DNA of 64,000 nt from NCBI GenBank assembly GCA_964304625.1, contig OZ199839.1:8804001-8868000 (forward strand). The letters run 5' to 3'. The position numbers were made by a program, and so were the translations under genes. Shown piece by piece: positions 26,732 through 39,395 of this stretch; position 1 is the first letter of the stretch; each line of letters begins with the position of its first letter. The notes beneath the pieces are model-generated. The model was given only the letters and a program-made list of their open reading frames with translations. It was not told where the DNA came from and ran no database searches. This DNA is from Kudoa neothunni. Lineage: Eukaryota; Cnidaria.

Positions 26732-28360
26732 CTAAGAGCGTTCAACAATTTTATTATAACATGTGATTGCAAATTCAAATCCTTCTACATGTAAGTTAAA
26801 ATGTCCCAACCAACTCCAGCAATTTACCCTCCTGGATGACTTAATTTTGATATCATTATCCAAATCTTCAAGTATCACAGATAGGAAATTTATTTTAAAA
26901 CATTGCTTAATAGAATTAAAAAATTCCATTTATACTATATACTTTGTGGCGTAGATATTTGCAATACAAAAACCCCATGATATTCAGAGTGGGTTTGTTT
27001 ATTGCATCTTTTACAATATTTTGTAATTTTTTGTCAGAAATTATCTAATTATCAAAATTATAACGTCGTATAAGTAAATATCAATTAACATGAATATAAT
27101 TTATGTTTGTTCGTGTACCAAAAATTATTTCACTCACGGACTTATTTATGTTGTTTACCGACAAGTCAGTCAGAAATGACAAAACATTGTGCATAATTTT
27201 GTTGCATCTCAAAAAATCATAATCTGAGTGTTCTCGAAATGTTAGATTTGATATCACTGGATCTGGAGGTTTTTGGAAGAATGCGCATTCGAGATTCCAA
27301 TGTTTCCTCGGAGTTACATTTCGGCTGTAGCCCACATATTGGCAGGGATTATAGTAAATTGATCAATTGTAATGTTTTTGATCCAACTATAAATATATCT
27401 CCATTATATAATATAAAGAATAAGTATACAACTAATAAGTTTGGAATAATATTTTTCATTGATTTAAGCCCAGCGCAGTTAATCACTGTTACAATTAATT
27501 CGCGTAGATGATTTCCGATATGATCAGTTAATTTGGAGTTATCGCTTAGACGAGTCACATACAAATTATCATTATGTAAATAGACCACTGAAAGCTTTTT
27601 GGTCTTTTTAGTCTTTATTTTTCGTATTATTCATAAAATCATTGTAAACAAAATACATCACGAATATAGATTTTCCCGTCCAAGCTGATTTTAATGGGTG
27701 GGTGGCCTCTTTTTTTATTTCCGTTTAATATAATGTATTGAATTTTTGCCACAAACATGGGGTCAACATTGAAAATTACAATCGACGATCCAATATTATA
27801 TTTTGAGTATTTTCTAACAATATAAGCCGATCTTGGGTCAAATGTTCTGTTAAAAATTTAATTTTTAGAATTTAAATTTTGGATAAATATACTTTAGATT
27901 ATCCAATAAATTTGAGAAAATAATTACTCCAATATCTTCAAATTTTATTGACTGATTTCTCAGCAAAATATATAACCATAGACATAGGCCTTTAGATCAA
28001 ACTCGTATGTATCTCTATCCATGGAATTTGCCAAATACACTATTGGTAGAATTATTTTCCAGTCAGAAGTACACTTTACCTTTGCAAGAAATATATCCTA
28101 AAATTTCATAAACTTTACTATTTAATCCAGGGGAAATAAATATTTGAAAATTTTCTTTTCCCAATTCACCAATGGCGTAGCACTTAAATAAGTTACGATT
28201 TTAAAGGTGTAACTATTGGAACCTTCTTCATCCCATCTTTCAATAATACTGTTGCTATGTCATTAATTTTATGTATACGTGTCTTTTTAGAAAAATTATC
28301 GTTGTTTTCAGTAGTTGTTTCCGATAGTAAGAAAAGTACTAAACCAAAATGGGAAATCAT
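26732..28360 (-). pseudogene. secreted protein of unknown family, paralog B (frameshift and stop)
   Basis: The exon structure is the same as paralog A. The signal peptide is MISHFGLVLFLLSETTT (start 28360). It is followed by CYAIGELGKENFQIF, YLANSMDRDTYEFDLKAYV, FEDIGVIIFSNLLDNL, FDPRSAYIVRKYSKYNIG, VDPMFVAKIQYIILNGN and VVYLHNDNLYVTRLSD. Then come LRELIVTVINCAGLKS, YYNPCQYVGYSRNV, FLRCNKIMHNVLSFL, LNIMGFLYCKYL and a last exon ending NKIVERS and TAG. Exon 3 has lost one base near 27971 (a run of A on the plus strand), giving an early TGA. Exon 6 has an in-frame TGA near 27365 where paralog A reads DSL. Paralog A does not share either lesion, so the two copies broke independently. The function is unknown. 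Confidence 0.6.
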
Positions 28361-29545
28361 CTCGATATTATAATTTAACACATATGGAATGATAAAATAA
28401 TATCTTTATTTCATTTAAATCTCCAAAATAATAACTTCTACAACGATTATTAAAAATAAGATATTTATGCCCGTATTCATATATCTACAGATTTTATAAA
28501 TTGATATATCTATTTTTTAAGGATAAAAATAACAAATAAGATATCGATATGGATAGATTTAGATTGAAATATTAATTTTTCTATTAATAGGCATCTTTAC
28601 CATTAATCAGAATAAATTAAGAAGCCATAAATAAAATCAAATAAATAACAATGTAAAGAAATTTTATTTGGTAAAAAATTTTTTTTATCCATTTACCGAT
28701 TTGATGAATAAAAGATTATTATCATTTAGATACGAAATCTAAGATCAAAAAGTATCAAAAATACAAAGAATTGTTTAAATTTTTTAAGCTGTTGATATAC
28801 CCTCAACAACAAATAATCTAATTTAATAATAAATATTTATCTGATAAAATTTATTTATATACCGATAACTGGATCTTATGAAATATGTTTATATATAAAT
28901 TAATGATGATTTAAAACGTGGCATTCGAGTTTTTCTATTTTTATCGATATATTTAAGGATATGGGTATGCGCGGGGTAAAAAATGGAAACGTCGGAAGAA
29001 TAACTCCCTAGTACTACATATTAAACAGGAAATAATTGGATAATATTGCTTTTAGTTACGACTAGTTACGAAATAAAAATATTACATTATGAAATTATAC
29101 ATATATCAAATATTCCAGAAATACAAATAACGAAATGGTAACTGTAAAAATTGATATTAATAATTATTCTAAAGAAGAATTAGTTTATTTAATATTCCAA
29201 AATTAAGGTAACTTGTTTTTGCTGAGACAATAGATTATATTATTCAGTCATAAAGGTATCTTTGTATAATAAACATATAGTTAGGAACTAACATATATTT
29301 TTATAAGATCAAAAAAATATACTTATGTCCATATGATAAAAAATGTAAATCTTATTAGATAAATGATAAATACGCAACAAAAATTTTGTAAAAAATATTT
29401 AATAATATAATTATATTACAATTAGAATAATTCTATGAATTAATAATTAAACTCAATTCATATCTAAATGCCATGAATATAAATTTGTAAAAAAGTAAGA
29501 AAAAATGAATGCAATTATACGCAGAAATAAATAATTTAAAATACT
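28361..29545. other. AT-rich spacer between paralog B and the LCAT-like pair
   Basis: No coding or repeat structure was recognised. Confidence 0.5.
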
Positions 29546-30968
29546 CTATAAATATTCCATGAAGTTCCTCAACAAAGACATCACTTGATAAGTGCTTAAA
29601 ATTTTGTTGTGGCCAATGTTTCCAAAGACATGAACAGAGCTGATAAAATTCCTATTTAAGTCTGTCAACGCGTAACAACTGTTTAGTTCATCCCTTGTTA
29701 ATGTGCCATCACCAAATTGTGTCATGTCTCTCTCGACACCTATTAAACTCTTCGCATCAAAAATGATTCCTTTAGTTATTGTTGGTGTTCCTAAAGAAAT
29801 AATGCAGGCAAACGGAACTCCTATTTCTGTGTTTGACCAAATGTCTGGAAAAATTAAATTATCTTGTTGAAAGGAATTATTTACCTTATTTCTTTGTAGG
29901 AGCTGGCCGATGTGTTCAATTTTGTAATACCGAATTTTATCAGCAAACAAAACCTAAATTAAATTTTTCTTAGCTATTTGAATATATGCAAATATGATAT
30001 GGTAAATTGGAATTTTCTACTCACCTTATTCTCACCAAAGTATACGCGACTTGGGAAAATACCTCTTAATGAAGGAAAATTTGGGATCAATTTTTTTTTT
30101 AATAATCCAACTTTGTTTTCGTTTCCACAAGTATATCACCGAATAAATTGCGAAATATCGATTCAAATGATCCAGTAAAGGGTGTACTTATACTTATCCA
30201 TTTTTTAATATATGTTTTTTTCCATTTAGAAGTTTTAGTGTCGAAAAATTTTCGTATAAGAACTCCATCCATGTCATATGAGATAATTACAACTCTTTTA
30301 TAAAAAGAATTTTTCAGCGACTCAATTTCAATAGTAAGATTCCGAAAATAGTAACTCAAGTATGGATCAGCTAAATATATGGATAAAATATTATTTGGCT
30401 TAACGATAAGTCGAAAATTATTACTTGCAATGGACCTAAAATCATATGGGACTCCCCTAATATCGTAATAACGAGTGTAGCCATGTCTCCAAGTATTCAA
30501 CAAATGCGTAGAAATTATTTCCTTTCAGGTCAGGAGAATTAAATTCTGAGTTTTCAACACCTGACACTTCCCCAAATTTAGCGGTTTCAATCTTTACGCC
30601 TTCCATATTTTCAAACATTGCTTTTCTGGATTATATATGCTCCTTATTGAATAGAAGAATTATTTTTTAATTTAAATGTTTGGTATACTTTAGAAAGTAT
30701 AATCTGCATGCCATTGATATCTCATCGCTATCGCTGATCCAGAGTAGTGTTTTATTAGTGACAGTTGGACAGCCCAAACCACTTTTCGTCTTGGGGTTGT
30801 AGGTAACGTAGAGTTGGCTTGAAAGAAACCCAGGCACTGTATTTTAATTATATTTATATCTTTTATTATAAATTGACCTAATATAACAGGTGATTTCCCC
30901 GTGAAGGACGTTGCATCAATGACACTATATTTTGCCAGGTGGCAAAAGAATAACGAAAACAGAGGCAT
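29546..30968 (-). pseudogene. LCAT-like lipase/acyltransferase, copy 1: catalytic Ser replaced, frameshifted
   Basis: The start at 30968 gives a short secretory-type leader (MPLFSLFFCHLAKYSVIDA) and then SPVIL. A 41-nt intron joins this to VPGFLSSQLYVTYNPKT, the conserved VPG.GGS region. Later blocks are ETAKFGEVSGVE, RYYDIRGVPYDFRS, WKKTYIKKWISISTPF, FGDGTLTRDELNSC and GNIGHNKILS. These follow the LCAT/PLA2G15/PDAT order. The nucleophile elbow, THSFG in the neighbouring copy 2, here reads SYDMDG, so the catalytic Ser is Asp. The Asp of GDGT and the His of GHNKIL remain. A one-base shift near 30490 separates the FYAFVEY and WRHGYTRYY blocks. Another at a run of ten T (plus strand, near 30095) separates KTKLDY from PNFPSLRGIFPSRVY. 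It is a tandem duplicate of copy 2, decayed or turned into a non-enzyme before decay. Confidence 0.75.
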
Positions 30969-31589
30969 AGTAATTTGGACGATCCAAACAAATATTTAAC
31001 AATTTTTTTAATAATCTCTAAATAGTTTTAGATCAAACATAGTTTATTATAATTACCAATAAATATATTTTTTGAATTATTAACTTGTTCTTCGTTCTAT
31101 TATCTACACCTAGTGATAAAAATCCTTAAACTTTAATGAATGATACAAAAATCATTACATCAATGCATTAATTATTAAAAATTTAACAAAGCATTAAATT
31201 TTTAGTTTTATATAACTAAAATCCTTTAATTAAGGCGTCTTACTACAATAATAATATACCATTAAGTTTTTTATCTCACTTTACTTTTTGTAATGATTAT
31301 AAAATCTTCAAAAATATATTTATCCACTAATAAAAATTTCATTCTAAATCAGCTTCAAAAAAACTAAAACTTTATGGAGATTATATTTTGTATACCATCC
31401 CTTATTTACGGCCGCATTATTAGGATATGTGGCTAACAAATATGATACATAAAGGATTAAGCCACCGCTTAGAAACACGTCTATCACACTGATTTTATCA
31501 AGAAAGTCCTTTAGTGACATTCCAGGTGACGAATGAAACTTTTTTGAACATCTTATTGAACGTTCTATTTATAACGGGTCTACATACTA
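30969..31589. other. spacer, nothing recognised
   Basis: AT-rich sequence upstream of LCAT copy 1, with no supported feature. Confidence 0.4.
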
Positions 31590-32040
31590 ATTTGCGTGGC
31601 AGAATCATTCAGATTATCAATTCGTCGAAAAAATTGGCGACGCTGTGCAATATCTTACCGATAAAAACCCTTACTAATTAATCCACATTGTTAAAAAATA
31701 CGAATTTTAAAATTAAAAATTGTATGGATCCTCATTAGTATGCGTTAGTAGGAGTAAAATCTCTCGATTTGATCACATTTAGTGGTCACTCGTCTCAAAC
31801 TATCACTGATTACTGCCACTCTCTTAGAAAAAGGATAGCTAACAGTTTGGGATATTAATATATTATTATTATTATTATTAGTAGCGGTTACAGCGGCGTA
31901 TTAATTGATGAAGCTTAAGTTTGGAATAATATAATAAATAACTTAGAATTAACAGAGCGGGTGTATTTGGAAGTGTCTGATGACATCCCAAAAAATATGG
32001 GTTTAGTTGAGGTTATTTCGAACAACTTAGACTATAATAA
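31590..32040 (+). pseudogene. Merlin/IS1595-like transposase relic
   Basis: The frame around 31766-31850 reads FSGHSSQTITDYCHSLRKR, like the Merlin/ISXO2 SxxTI.DYC..LR segment. After a trinucleotide repeat it resumes with SGYSGVLIDEA, like the G.G..VEIDES motif that holds the first catalytic Asp. It then gives ERVYLEVSDDIPKNMGL, like the strand that follows in the family. Stops interrupt it and the ends were not found. The match is short, so the assignment is tentative. Confidence 0.42.
31857..31880. repeat. (ATT)n microsatellite
   Basis: A trinucleotide run lies between the two homologous blocks of the Merlin-like relic. Confidence 0.85.
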
Positions 32041-32580
32041 GAACGTAAAAATACTTATATTAAGCCTGGTCGTTCGAATTACTGAATGTTTTAAAGATAG
32101 GTCATTATCCAAAATCTCTACACCTCTTTCACTGTAAATCACAGAACAGTATATGTGAACAGGTTTTGTGGATCTCACATTGGCGCTGATGAAAGAACAT
32201 GGTGGCAATTGAAATACATAACCGAATGAGTGACAGATGATAAGAAATCCATAAAACCAAAACAATCGAGCATCAATGGAAGTAGTATGATTTAGATTAA
32301 TTAATAATTTCCCAGTTTCATTAAAAAATATTCTAATGAATTTTATAATATTATTAATATATAAATAATAAAGTATCGTTTAATATAAACTTTGAATATA
32401 AAAATGATGTAATTGCATACTGTAACATTATTTTTATAAAACAATATTAATTTAATTGTTTTAAAATTTATCGATTATTAAATTTTGACAAATAATTAAT
32501 TTTATTAATAAATGCAATGATAAACTTGAAGAAACTAACTATATTTAACTAAGTGAAAAAATTTGTTTAGTTGTTGGGCA

Positions 32581-34037
32581 TCATGGATGAACATGGGTTT
32601 TCAATATGTTGAATAGAGCTTCTCCTTTCAAAATATCTGTATGGGATTCTTCACTAATCACACTGACTTTGTTCAATTTCCCTTTGTTTAGTTCCTGAAT
32701 TTTTTCGCAAGCTTTCAGTTCAGCATGGGTAAGTGTTCCATCACCATCAACGTAAGCATTGTATTGGGACATCAAATAGTTATTGGAGTCAATAGTGACG
32801 ATATCGACAGTGCTGACATCTTTGCTATAAACACAATGCATGTTTACCCCAGGGTCAGACCATGTGAAGATGTCTTCATCATTAAGAAGTTTATAGATTT
32901 GATCAGATTTTCCATTTGTTCGTTCTCTTTGTAATGAGCTGATATTTCTACTAGTCCACGTGTGGGTAGCATTTTTGATAAGTACCTAATTTATTTGATT
33001 ATTATTTTTAAGCAACCTCTCACGAATTTACTCTGTCTGAACCAAATAACGAACGAGATGGCTGAAGATGGAAAATAGATGGAAAACTTGACAAGATTTC
33101 GGATACAATAGCCTTTCCTTTCATTGGAATCCAATCCCAACCGACGTAGCCAACTGTGTTAGCATGTGCTGCTTTGCCTGCCCCGCCCATAGCTCCTGCG
33201 GCACTAATCCACCACTTGATATGCTTATCTTTCCACTCTTGGGTCTGACGTGCGAGGAATCTAGGAAAGAGGGCACTACCAAAGCTGTGGGTTACGACTA
33301 TCACGGGTTTGTTGTTATTTGATTCAAAAAGCCACTCAATTAATCTCTTTAAGTTGATTGAGTAAACACTGAAGTCCGGTTCCACTTAACACGCTGTAAA
33401 GTCCAATAACTCATATAAATATTACAAGGCAAGATCCTAAAGTCATATGGAGCTGCTTTAATGTTTATATTAAGTTTATATCCAATATTTTGTAGTCTTT
33501 CAAAGAGTGGTCTAAAGTAGGTCAGCATATCACCAGGTAAGTCACCAAGGGTAGCAACAGATTCAGTAGATCCGAATGGTGCTGTTTTAATGTGAACTTG
33601 TTTGGGAGGTCTCATTGATTCTGTTTCGTTATCGTATTGCAAGCTAAAAACTTAGAACGCGTAAGTAGTTTATTAAAATACCTGAATTTATATCTGAAGC
33701 ATTTCAAAAGTGCAAGCTCAATAACAGCAACCCAAAGAATTCGTTTCGATTCTACTTCAGGGCAGTCGAAACCGTCAATTGTGAAAGGAGCATTTGTTGC
33801 AGTTAGTTTGCTTCCCATAAATCCAGGGACTGAAATAAACATTAAAATAAATACTTATATATATTTTATAATTTACTGGTTAAAATCGACAACAAATCAC
33901 TATTATTTGACTGTCCAAATGAAGTATATTTAGTATATATACACATTTGGAAAAATATAATTCCTTTATTTATCATAAAGATAAATTAAAAGAAATAATT
34001 AATTTCATTTACCAATAAAAATTGATTTAGAGTTCAT
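32581..34037 (-). CDS. LCAT-like lipase/acyltransferase, copy 2, intact
   Basis: Exons 34037-34013 (tentative), 33829-33682, 33643-33426, 33384-33032 and 32985-32581 join with GT-AG junctions and matching phases. They give 382 residues and a TGA stop. The enzyme family transfers acyl chains or cleaves phospholipids at the cell surface or in lysosomes. The oxyanion-region VPGFMGS is at residues 9-15. It is followed by KTAPFGSTESV, NIKAAPYDFR and the nucleophile elbow VVTHSFGSA with Ser164. The Asp region is VDGDGTLTHAE (about 327-337) and the catalytic His is in SHTDIL (His363). The full triad is present, unlike tandem copy 1. The proposed first exon supplies only MNSKSIFI and no signal peptide, so the true start may lie further upstream. 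Whether it acts like LCAT, PLA2G15 or PDAT cannot be settled from motifs. Confidence 0.85.
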
Positions 34038-35285
34038 TTTCGAAAAATATAATAATCTGTCGTCAAAGCAACGCCGGCCCTAAATATATTTACGATTTTT
34101 TATCTTATCTACGTTGAAATCAGTAACTTTGATGAATTATCATTTCAGAATAGTGAGTTATCCAATTATCAATTCTTTACATTTGTATTAATAAAATGTT
34201 GTACACACATTATTATCAAATTTAATTTGATAAATCTTCAGATAATTAAAATATTCGGATAAAATTTTTATTGTATATTATGTTTCATGGCGAAATAATA
34301 TCTATATCAATTAAATCATTTAATACATGATACTCTATTTAATTAATGATACTATACTTTGTGTCAATTTAAAATTTGAATTATTAATAAATTTTAAATA
34401 TTTCCCTAAAATAGTATTCATATCAAAAAGCACAGATTAATCATTCTGCCTTAATGATAAATAATATTAATCGTTTTATTCACTATTTTTCATTTAATAG
34501 GGAAAACTCAGAAGAACCAATACAACACGATTAATAAGCATCATAAAAATTACGCAGAAGCATTATTTAATGTCAATAATGACTATAAGTTAAATTGTGT
34601 TTAATCTCCAGGGAAATTATCCCAAGTGGTTCCGATAGTAAAATGTATACTGAAAAGTTCTTACCAAAATGCTCTGGGGGGTAACAGATAATTATAGAAA
34701 TCCATGTTAATCTTCTGATTCCTAATCTTCGTCATTTATTCTGGAATCAACAAAGAGAATAATCTAATTATCGCCATTTATATGAAGCTAAATTTACTAA
34801 TTAGATAAAAATGAATGAGTGGGTTGCTGACGATTGGAACATTCGTACAGAGAATAATTCGGATAATTGTGCTGTACTGGCATTCAAGTATGAAAATAGA
34901 GCGCAACCAACATGAATAAATCTAACAAAAAATCAGTTTCTATAAATAGCAATAAAAATTCTAAATATGGAAGTATAAGTGAGTTTCGGCGAATCTTTGA
35001 TTCATTGAAATGAATTTACTGTCATTCACCGGAAACATCCTCAGAGAGTGGTTTATTTATAATTACGTTTAAATATTATGCAAATATTTAAATATTCGGC
35101 CTTGTTGGGAGTCTGACGTTAATTAAAAAATATTGTTGTTATATTGATTTGAAAATCTTGGTTATAAATTTAAACCTGGATTTGAATTAATAGGTTAATA
35201 AGCTTTGATTGGTGGATGTGTTAAGTTTCATTGAGAAGTAACCATTGGCAATTATATTGTTTATAATAAATTTATAGTTTGAGGA
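34038..35285. other. AT-rich intergenic region between divergent LCAT copy 2 and M1 genes
   Basis: The flanking genes point away from each other, so promoters of both would fall here. No motif or coding homology could be defended. Confidence 0.45.
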
Positions 35286-38200
35286 ATGGAAATAATTTCA
35301 CTAAACCAGCTATTTTCGTTTGGTGTATTAACATTAATAAATTGTTGTGTGATTGGCTTCCACTTCAACCCAATAACCTACAACGAAAACATAAAGTTAG
35401 GGTTAGGCTTTGGAGCCAATAAAGATGATTTGAAAACTACAATCACTCAAATACCTTTGTGTGACGTATCATATAAAAACATGACGAAAGATCGAATATC
35501 TTTCTTGAATGCAAAACGCCCAAAATTCAACTCAAAAAATACGTCCTAGGATATAACTTTGATGAGCAATTATCACATTATAGGGGGAGAGAGGGAATAC
35601 ATTTTAGTGTTTTGGGTGACAGCGTCAACAAAGTGGTGTTACATTCGGGCCCACAACAACATAACTTCATTTTTGTTTGATACACTCAATCCTAAGAAAA
35701 CTGAAGAAAACACTATAAAAAAAGACGAAGAATTATGGGAAATTCAGCCAATTCAAATAAATACCATATGTATTACTGGAGAAAAATCTGATTTTTTGTT
35801 GGTTGGCTTCAACAAAAAACCTATCATCAGACGATGATTACAAACTGGACATTGAGTTTAATGGCATACCTTCGGAGGGTATGAATGGAATCTATAGATC
35901 ACAATATCAGAGTTCCTATAACCAACAGCACAGACTCCGTTAAACAACAAACTCGAAATGAAACAATTATATCCACTCATTTTGAACCAAAATACGCAAG
36001 AAAAGCCTTTCCTTGTTTTGATGAACCGAGTATGAAAGCGAAGTTTTCGATCTACCTTACTCACCCTCTATCCATGGAAATCGTTTTCCAATATGCCAGT
36101 CGATTCCAAAGTAAACTAAAATGGTATTCACATATTGTTTAAATTTAAAATAAATCAACAGATTGAAGATGGGGACAAAACTGTCACTGTTTTTTTCCAA
36201 GAAACTCCCCCAATGAGCACATATTTGGTTGCCTTTACAATCAACAATTATTCCATGATCTCTAAAATATCCGATAGTATCAACAAAGTCAATGTAACTA
36301 CCAATAATGTTTTATTATCTGCGCCGAATATACATACATTTATTTATAAAGAAATAATATCTTCTGTATGTTTAGGTGAGTGTTCTAGTACCCTCGCATA
36401 TGATCACCAAAGGAGAGTTTGCGTTGGAAGTAGCCACCAAAGCTTTAAAACTATTCGAATCACTTACTTTGATTCCGTATGCGTTAAGCAAAATGGACCT
36501 AATTGGAATTCCATCTTTCGAGGCTGGCGCTATGGAAAATTGGGGTCTCATCACCTTCCGTCTCACTCAAATGATCTTCGATAACGATACAGTAAGCGAA
36601 AAGGGAAAAGAATATGTTGCGCAAACAGTTATTCATGAAATCTCCCATCAAGTAATGTTATGAGAAAAATCGGACAATTTGATAATCATTACTTAATAAG
36701 TGGTTCGGAAATTATATCACTATAAAAAGTTGGCACGATATCTGGTTGAATGAGGGATTCGCAATGTTCATGGAAGTTTATGCGACCAATCGTTTGTTCC
36801 CCCAATGGGATCTTAATGTCGAAGAGAAAGCACTTAATGTGGATGGTGCTATTGGATTTGATGAACTCAACCTTACACACGCTATGGCAGTTCCCGAAAA
36901 TTACACAGATAATGTTGAGTCGTTGTTTGATGCGATTTCCTACACCAAGGTTTTTTAAATATTGTAAATATTATAATATGTAATTTTTGTAGTCTGGTAA
37001 CGTTTTATCGATGCTACACGAAGTGATAGGAGGACGATAACTTTTGGGTGGTGATAAAGAAATATCTCAACAAATATGCGTTCAGTTCTGCTTCGTCAAC
37101 GGATTTGTGGAATATTTTGAATGAGGCACTTTAAATTGAAAATAGTTCACTTTCATTTAATTTTTTTAATTATTGTAATATAGGAAATAAATGATTTACA
37201 TGTTAAAAACATGATCAATTCTTGGATATTCAACACTGGATTGCCAGTGGTTACAAGCACAAATGGTCAACAAGACCAATAACCACACTTTAATTTCCCT
37301 ATCTCAACAAAGATTCGTAATGTCACCTCTTATGGAGAGCATGTAAGTTTGAATGTTACAAAATATTTTACGTGTAACATTAGAAACCTCCAAAACCCCG
37401 AGAAATGGACTATTCCTATCACTTACATAGCCAAATATGAATCCAATAACACCGTGGAAGTCGGAGTTTTGTGGCTCTCGGAATCAAAACGTTTATCGAT
37501 AGGCATGGTTCTAAAATTAAAAAATACTTAGAGCAATATGAAATGAATGGAAATATTGAGATGATCAAAATCAATAAGGACAGAATGGGATTCTATGTGT
37601 CCCAATATGATGCTGGATTTTGGGACCGAATAATTCATCAACTTGAGACCGATAAAAAGGTTGATGTCAAATATTTTATTAAATATATTCATTTTTTATT
37701 ATCAAAGGAATTTTCTGCCAGCGACAAAGTTTCTGTGTTATCAGATGCCATGCGACTCTCCAAGTAAAACAATCATTGAAATTATAACCATCATATAAAT
37801 TTTATTCAAAACAGAAATGGAATGATTGCACTAGAAGTTCCTATGAAATTATTAAAGATATTAATCAACGATATTGACTTTTATGTGCAGTCAAAATGTT
37901 TGGGTTACCTGGCCACCATTGGTTGGCATGTTAATCATAATGAACAAATCTATGGCTCATTCCAAGTAGATATAATTAAATCTAATTAATTATTGTTATT
38001 TCATTGTAGAAATATGTGAGATCCTACTTACATCAAAGATATCAACAACTTAATTCTACCGACATAAATATGAATTTGACCACTAGACATAAAATGTATT
38101 TTGTGTTTGATATCTAGAGTAATGAGGATTTATAGAATATTGATTAATTCTGTTTCGTCAATGTGTGTTGAGTACAATTGCTCCAGTGTGGTGAGTTATC

Positions 38201-38945
38201 TGCTCAGCCTCTACAAGGAATGGATACGCACCAAAATAAAGTTAAATTACAACTAAATTATTTTCTTATTCGAATATTAGGATTGACCCTGGAACGTTTT
38301 CGGCAGTTCTAAGAGCAGTTGCCGCCTACGGAACATCAGAGGAAATTAGTTCTTTAGAAAGTCAATACACCTTAGTGGAAGACCCTCATCTCAAACGTCG
38401 TTTCCTTGTATCCTTGACCTATGTAAAGAACGAAACACTACTCCAAAAGTATTTTCAAAGTATAAGTTAATATTATTTTTTAATTTTCTTAGATATTTGA
38501 ATGCCAGCATATTCGAAGGGTACGTTCCATTACAAGATTTTGGAACATTCTTCTCGGCCATATCATTAAATAAACGTGGGACCAATCTTGCATGGATTTA
38601 TTTGAAAAAGTATTGGTCTCAACTAAAGAAAAAGTCATTTGAAATCAAACTCTGTGAACTTATAGTTATAATATTTTAGACTAGTTGACTCAGATGTTAC
38701 ATTAAGTGGTCTGGTTCCAGCGGTAGCCTCTCAGTTCAAAAATTCAACATTTATTAAAGAGGTAAATTAGCTAACATGTTACTTCAATATGAATATAAAT
38801 TAAGCTTGATGGGTTCTATCTGGCAAACGAAAATTCAATCTACCTTAAGGATTACAACATTGCCGTGGAAAATGTGAAAATGAACGCCGATTGGAGTTCC
38901 CGAATTATTCAATATTTGTCCAAGGATAGCGTATTAAACAGCTAA
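35286..38945 (+). pseudogene. M1-family aminopeptidase, heavily frameshifted
   Basis: M1 enzymes (aminopeptidase N, ERAP and puromycin-sensitive types) remove N-terminal residues using zinc. The gene begins with a hydrophobic leader (MEIISLNQLFSFGVLTL). Blocks in family order follow: HFSVLGDSVNKVVLHSG, DDDYKLDIEFNG, then THFEPKYARKAFPCFDEP. Next are FSNMPVDSKVN, the exopeptidase motif GAMENWGLITFR (36529-36564), and HEISHQ. A short intron then joins HEISHQ to WFGNYIT and WLNEGFAMF, giving HExxH-18-E. ERAP/PSA-like C-terminal segments include RMGFYVSQYDAGFW, TFSAVLRAVAAYG and SRIIQYLSKDSVLNS, then TAA at 38943. The reading frame changes near 35520, 35655, 35815, 35925, 36085, 37040 and 37490, with no splice sites to explain the changes. 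The zinc site is preserved although the gene cannot be read through, which points to recent decay. Confidence 0.8.
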
Positions 38946-39395
38946 TTGATTATTCCCTACTTTACTTACTAAAACTGACCATCTATTCATGTATTTGGAA
39001 TATTATTACTGAATATTTCTACATGAAGCTTTAATTCAAATTATTCCCATAAATTAATTTAAATATATTTATAAATGAAAATACTATATTGAGTTATTTT
39101 TAACTAACTAAAGATTTGCAACATTGCCCGAGATTAAGAATATTTCGGGTTGAAAATTTTATCAATCTTAAAAAATTTTAATTATTAATTAACTCATAAA
39201 CTTAATCAAACTAAAATTACCATAAATTATTATAATTGTTGTGATTAGTTAAATTAAAATAAAATCAATTTTAGGAAATTTAATAACGGAAAAAATTGGA
39301 TAAAAATCTAGTTGGTATTTATCATAATCATGTAAAAATTGCATTTTGTATTTAAAATGCACTGGAAGTTTATTTTGTATCTGATATGTGAACAA

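Noticed and set aside
22616-28360. Assigning the unknown paralog pair to the GDA1/CD39 family
   Set aside because: Only NPC..GY and a Cys-containing helix match in spacing, and the rest does not follow the family, so the function is left open.
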